From contig SKVA01000521.1 of NCBI GenBank assembly GCA_007129695.1, forward strand, positions 1 through 5,121: DNA of 5,121 nucleotides, written 5' to 3'. Shown one piece after another: positions 4,804-5,121 of this stretch. The stretch is from Spirochaetaceae bacterium. Lineage in GTDB: Bacteria > Spirochaetota > Spirochaetia > DSM-27196 > SLST01. A program made the position numbers and the translations under genes. The notes below the pieces were generated by a model, which saw only the letters and a program-made list of their open reading frames with translations, searched no databases and was not told the origin of the DNA. Position 1 is the first letter of the stretch; each line of letters begins with the position of its first letter.

Positions 4804-5121
4804 ATCCGCTCCTTCGGCACGAGCGCCGCTGCAATCAGTACGACCGCGGCGGCAGCAACGACCGCGGCTCCCCAACCCGACACGCCCGGGAAGACCGACG
4901 TCACCATCAGGTAGGGCTGAACCGCCGCCCATGCGAGTGCGACCAGCACGCCGCTCCCGATCGCGAAACCGGACGCGCGCCGCCACCGTGCGTGACGGGC
5001 GAACGGGGTGAAGTGGCGATCCCCCCGGATCAGCCCGCGCGCCACGCGAACCCCAACAAGCCCCGTCCCGACCGCCAGAAGCGAGATGAGCGACCACAGG
5101 AGTCCGACCCCGAACGAGATC
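4800..5121 (-). CDS. Multi-pass membrane protein, C-terminal part (5' end outside window)
   Basis: The frame is open from the right edge of the window to the TGA at 4802-4800, giving 106 visible residues. A GTG at 5045 is a possible start, but it would cut off a hydrophobic segment, so I treat the gene as entering from outside. Hydrophobic segments are seen at about residues 1-24 (ISFGVGLLWSLISLLAVGTG and following), 50-75 (SGVLVALAWAAVQPYLMVTS) and 80-102 (GWGAAVVAAAAVVLIAAALV). A basic stretch, RHFTPFARHARWRR, lies between the first two and should be cytoplasmic. The short C-terminus PKERI would then also be cytoplasmic. No family is recognisable from this fragment. It overlaps the lipoprotein start by ATGA and is the first visible gene of the string. 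Confidence 0.72.
   Translation of the reverse strand, partial: ISFGVGLLWSLISLLAVGTGLVGVRVARGLIRGDRHFTPFARHARWRRASGFAIGSGVLVALAWAAVQPYLMVTSVFPGVSGWGAAVVAAAAVVLIAAALVPKERI
4809..4814 (-). promoter_or_regulatory. Ribosome binding site of the lipoprotein gene
   Basis: On the minus strand AAGGAG is followed by CGGAT and ATGATG. It lies inside the 3' end of the upstream membrane-protein gene. It is the main support that the short lipoprotein frame is a real gene. Confidence 0.7.

Noticed and set aside
1..5121. CRISPR array, tRNA, rRNA, IS or phage genes
   Set aside because: No spaced repeats, no cloverleaf-like segments, no transposase or integrase motifs and no terminal inverted repeats were seen.

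Overview
The window is GC-rich, densely coding bacterial chromosomal DNA with typical purine-rich Shine-Dalgarno (SD) sites such as AAGGAGG and AAGGAG. A lipobox-bearing small protein and several membrane proteins are present. There is no phage, IS, plasmid, CRISPR, tRNA or rRNA signal. The taxon cannot be fixed from the sequence. A high-GC bacterium with lipoproteins is as far as I would go.

Layout, left to right. On the + strand, positions 1-242 hold the C-terminal half of a GNAT N-acetyltransferase cut by the window edge. It is followed by an AraC-family regulator with a GyrI-like effector domain (284-1273). Convergent to that, on the - strand, is a class I SAM-dependent methyltransferase (2020-1358). 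A 185-bp divergent intergenic region (2021-2205) carries plausible promoters for the methyltransferase and for a + strand sugar phosphate isomerase/epimerase-type TIM-barrel protein (2206-3078). Convergent to the isomerase is a - strand gene string entering from the right edge. In order of transcription it is a multi-pass membrane protein (cut by the edge, ending 4800), a small lipoprotein (4803-4594), a single-domain cupin (4601-4254) and a 12-TM MFS transporter (4241-3102).

How they may work together. The - strand string looks like one co-translated operon: the first two junctions are stop/start overlaps, and the last is a 12-bp gap. The MFS initiation region there sits in a 7-bp perfect hairpin whose loop contains the cupin stop codon, which suggests translational coupling. 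Cupin plus MFS beside a convergent isomerase-like gene is compatible with carbohydrate uptake and processing, but the substrate is not visible.

The most interesting signals are two. One is a perfect AGGAGG with an in-frame ATG at the exact AraC/GyrI domain junction, suggesting an alternative stand-alone GyrI-like product or a recent gene fusion. The other is the stop-codon-in-loop hairpin between cupin and MFS. I see no convincing evidence of a wholly new defence or mobile system.
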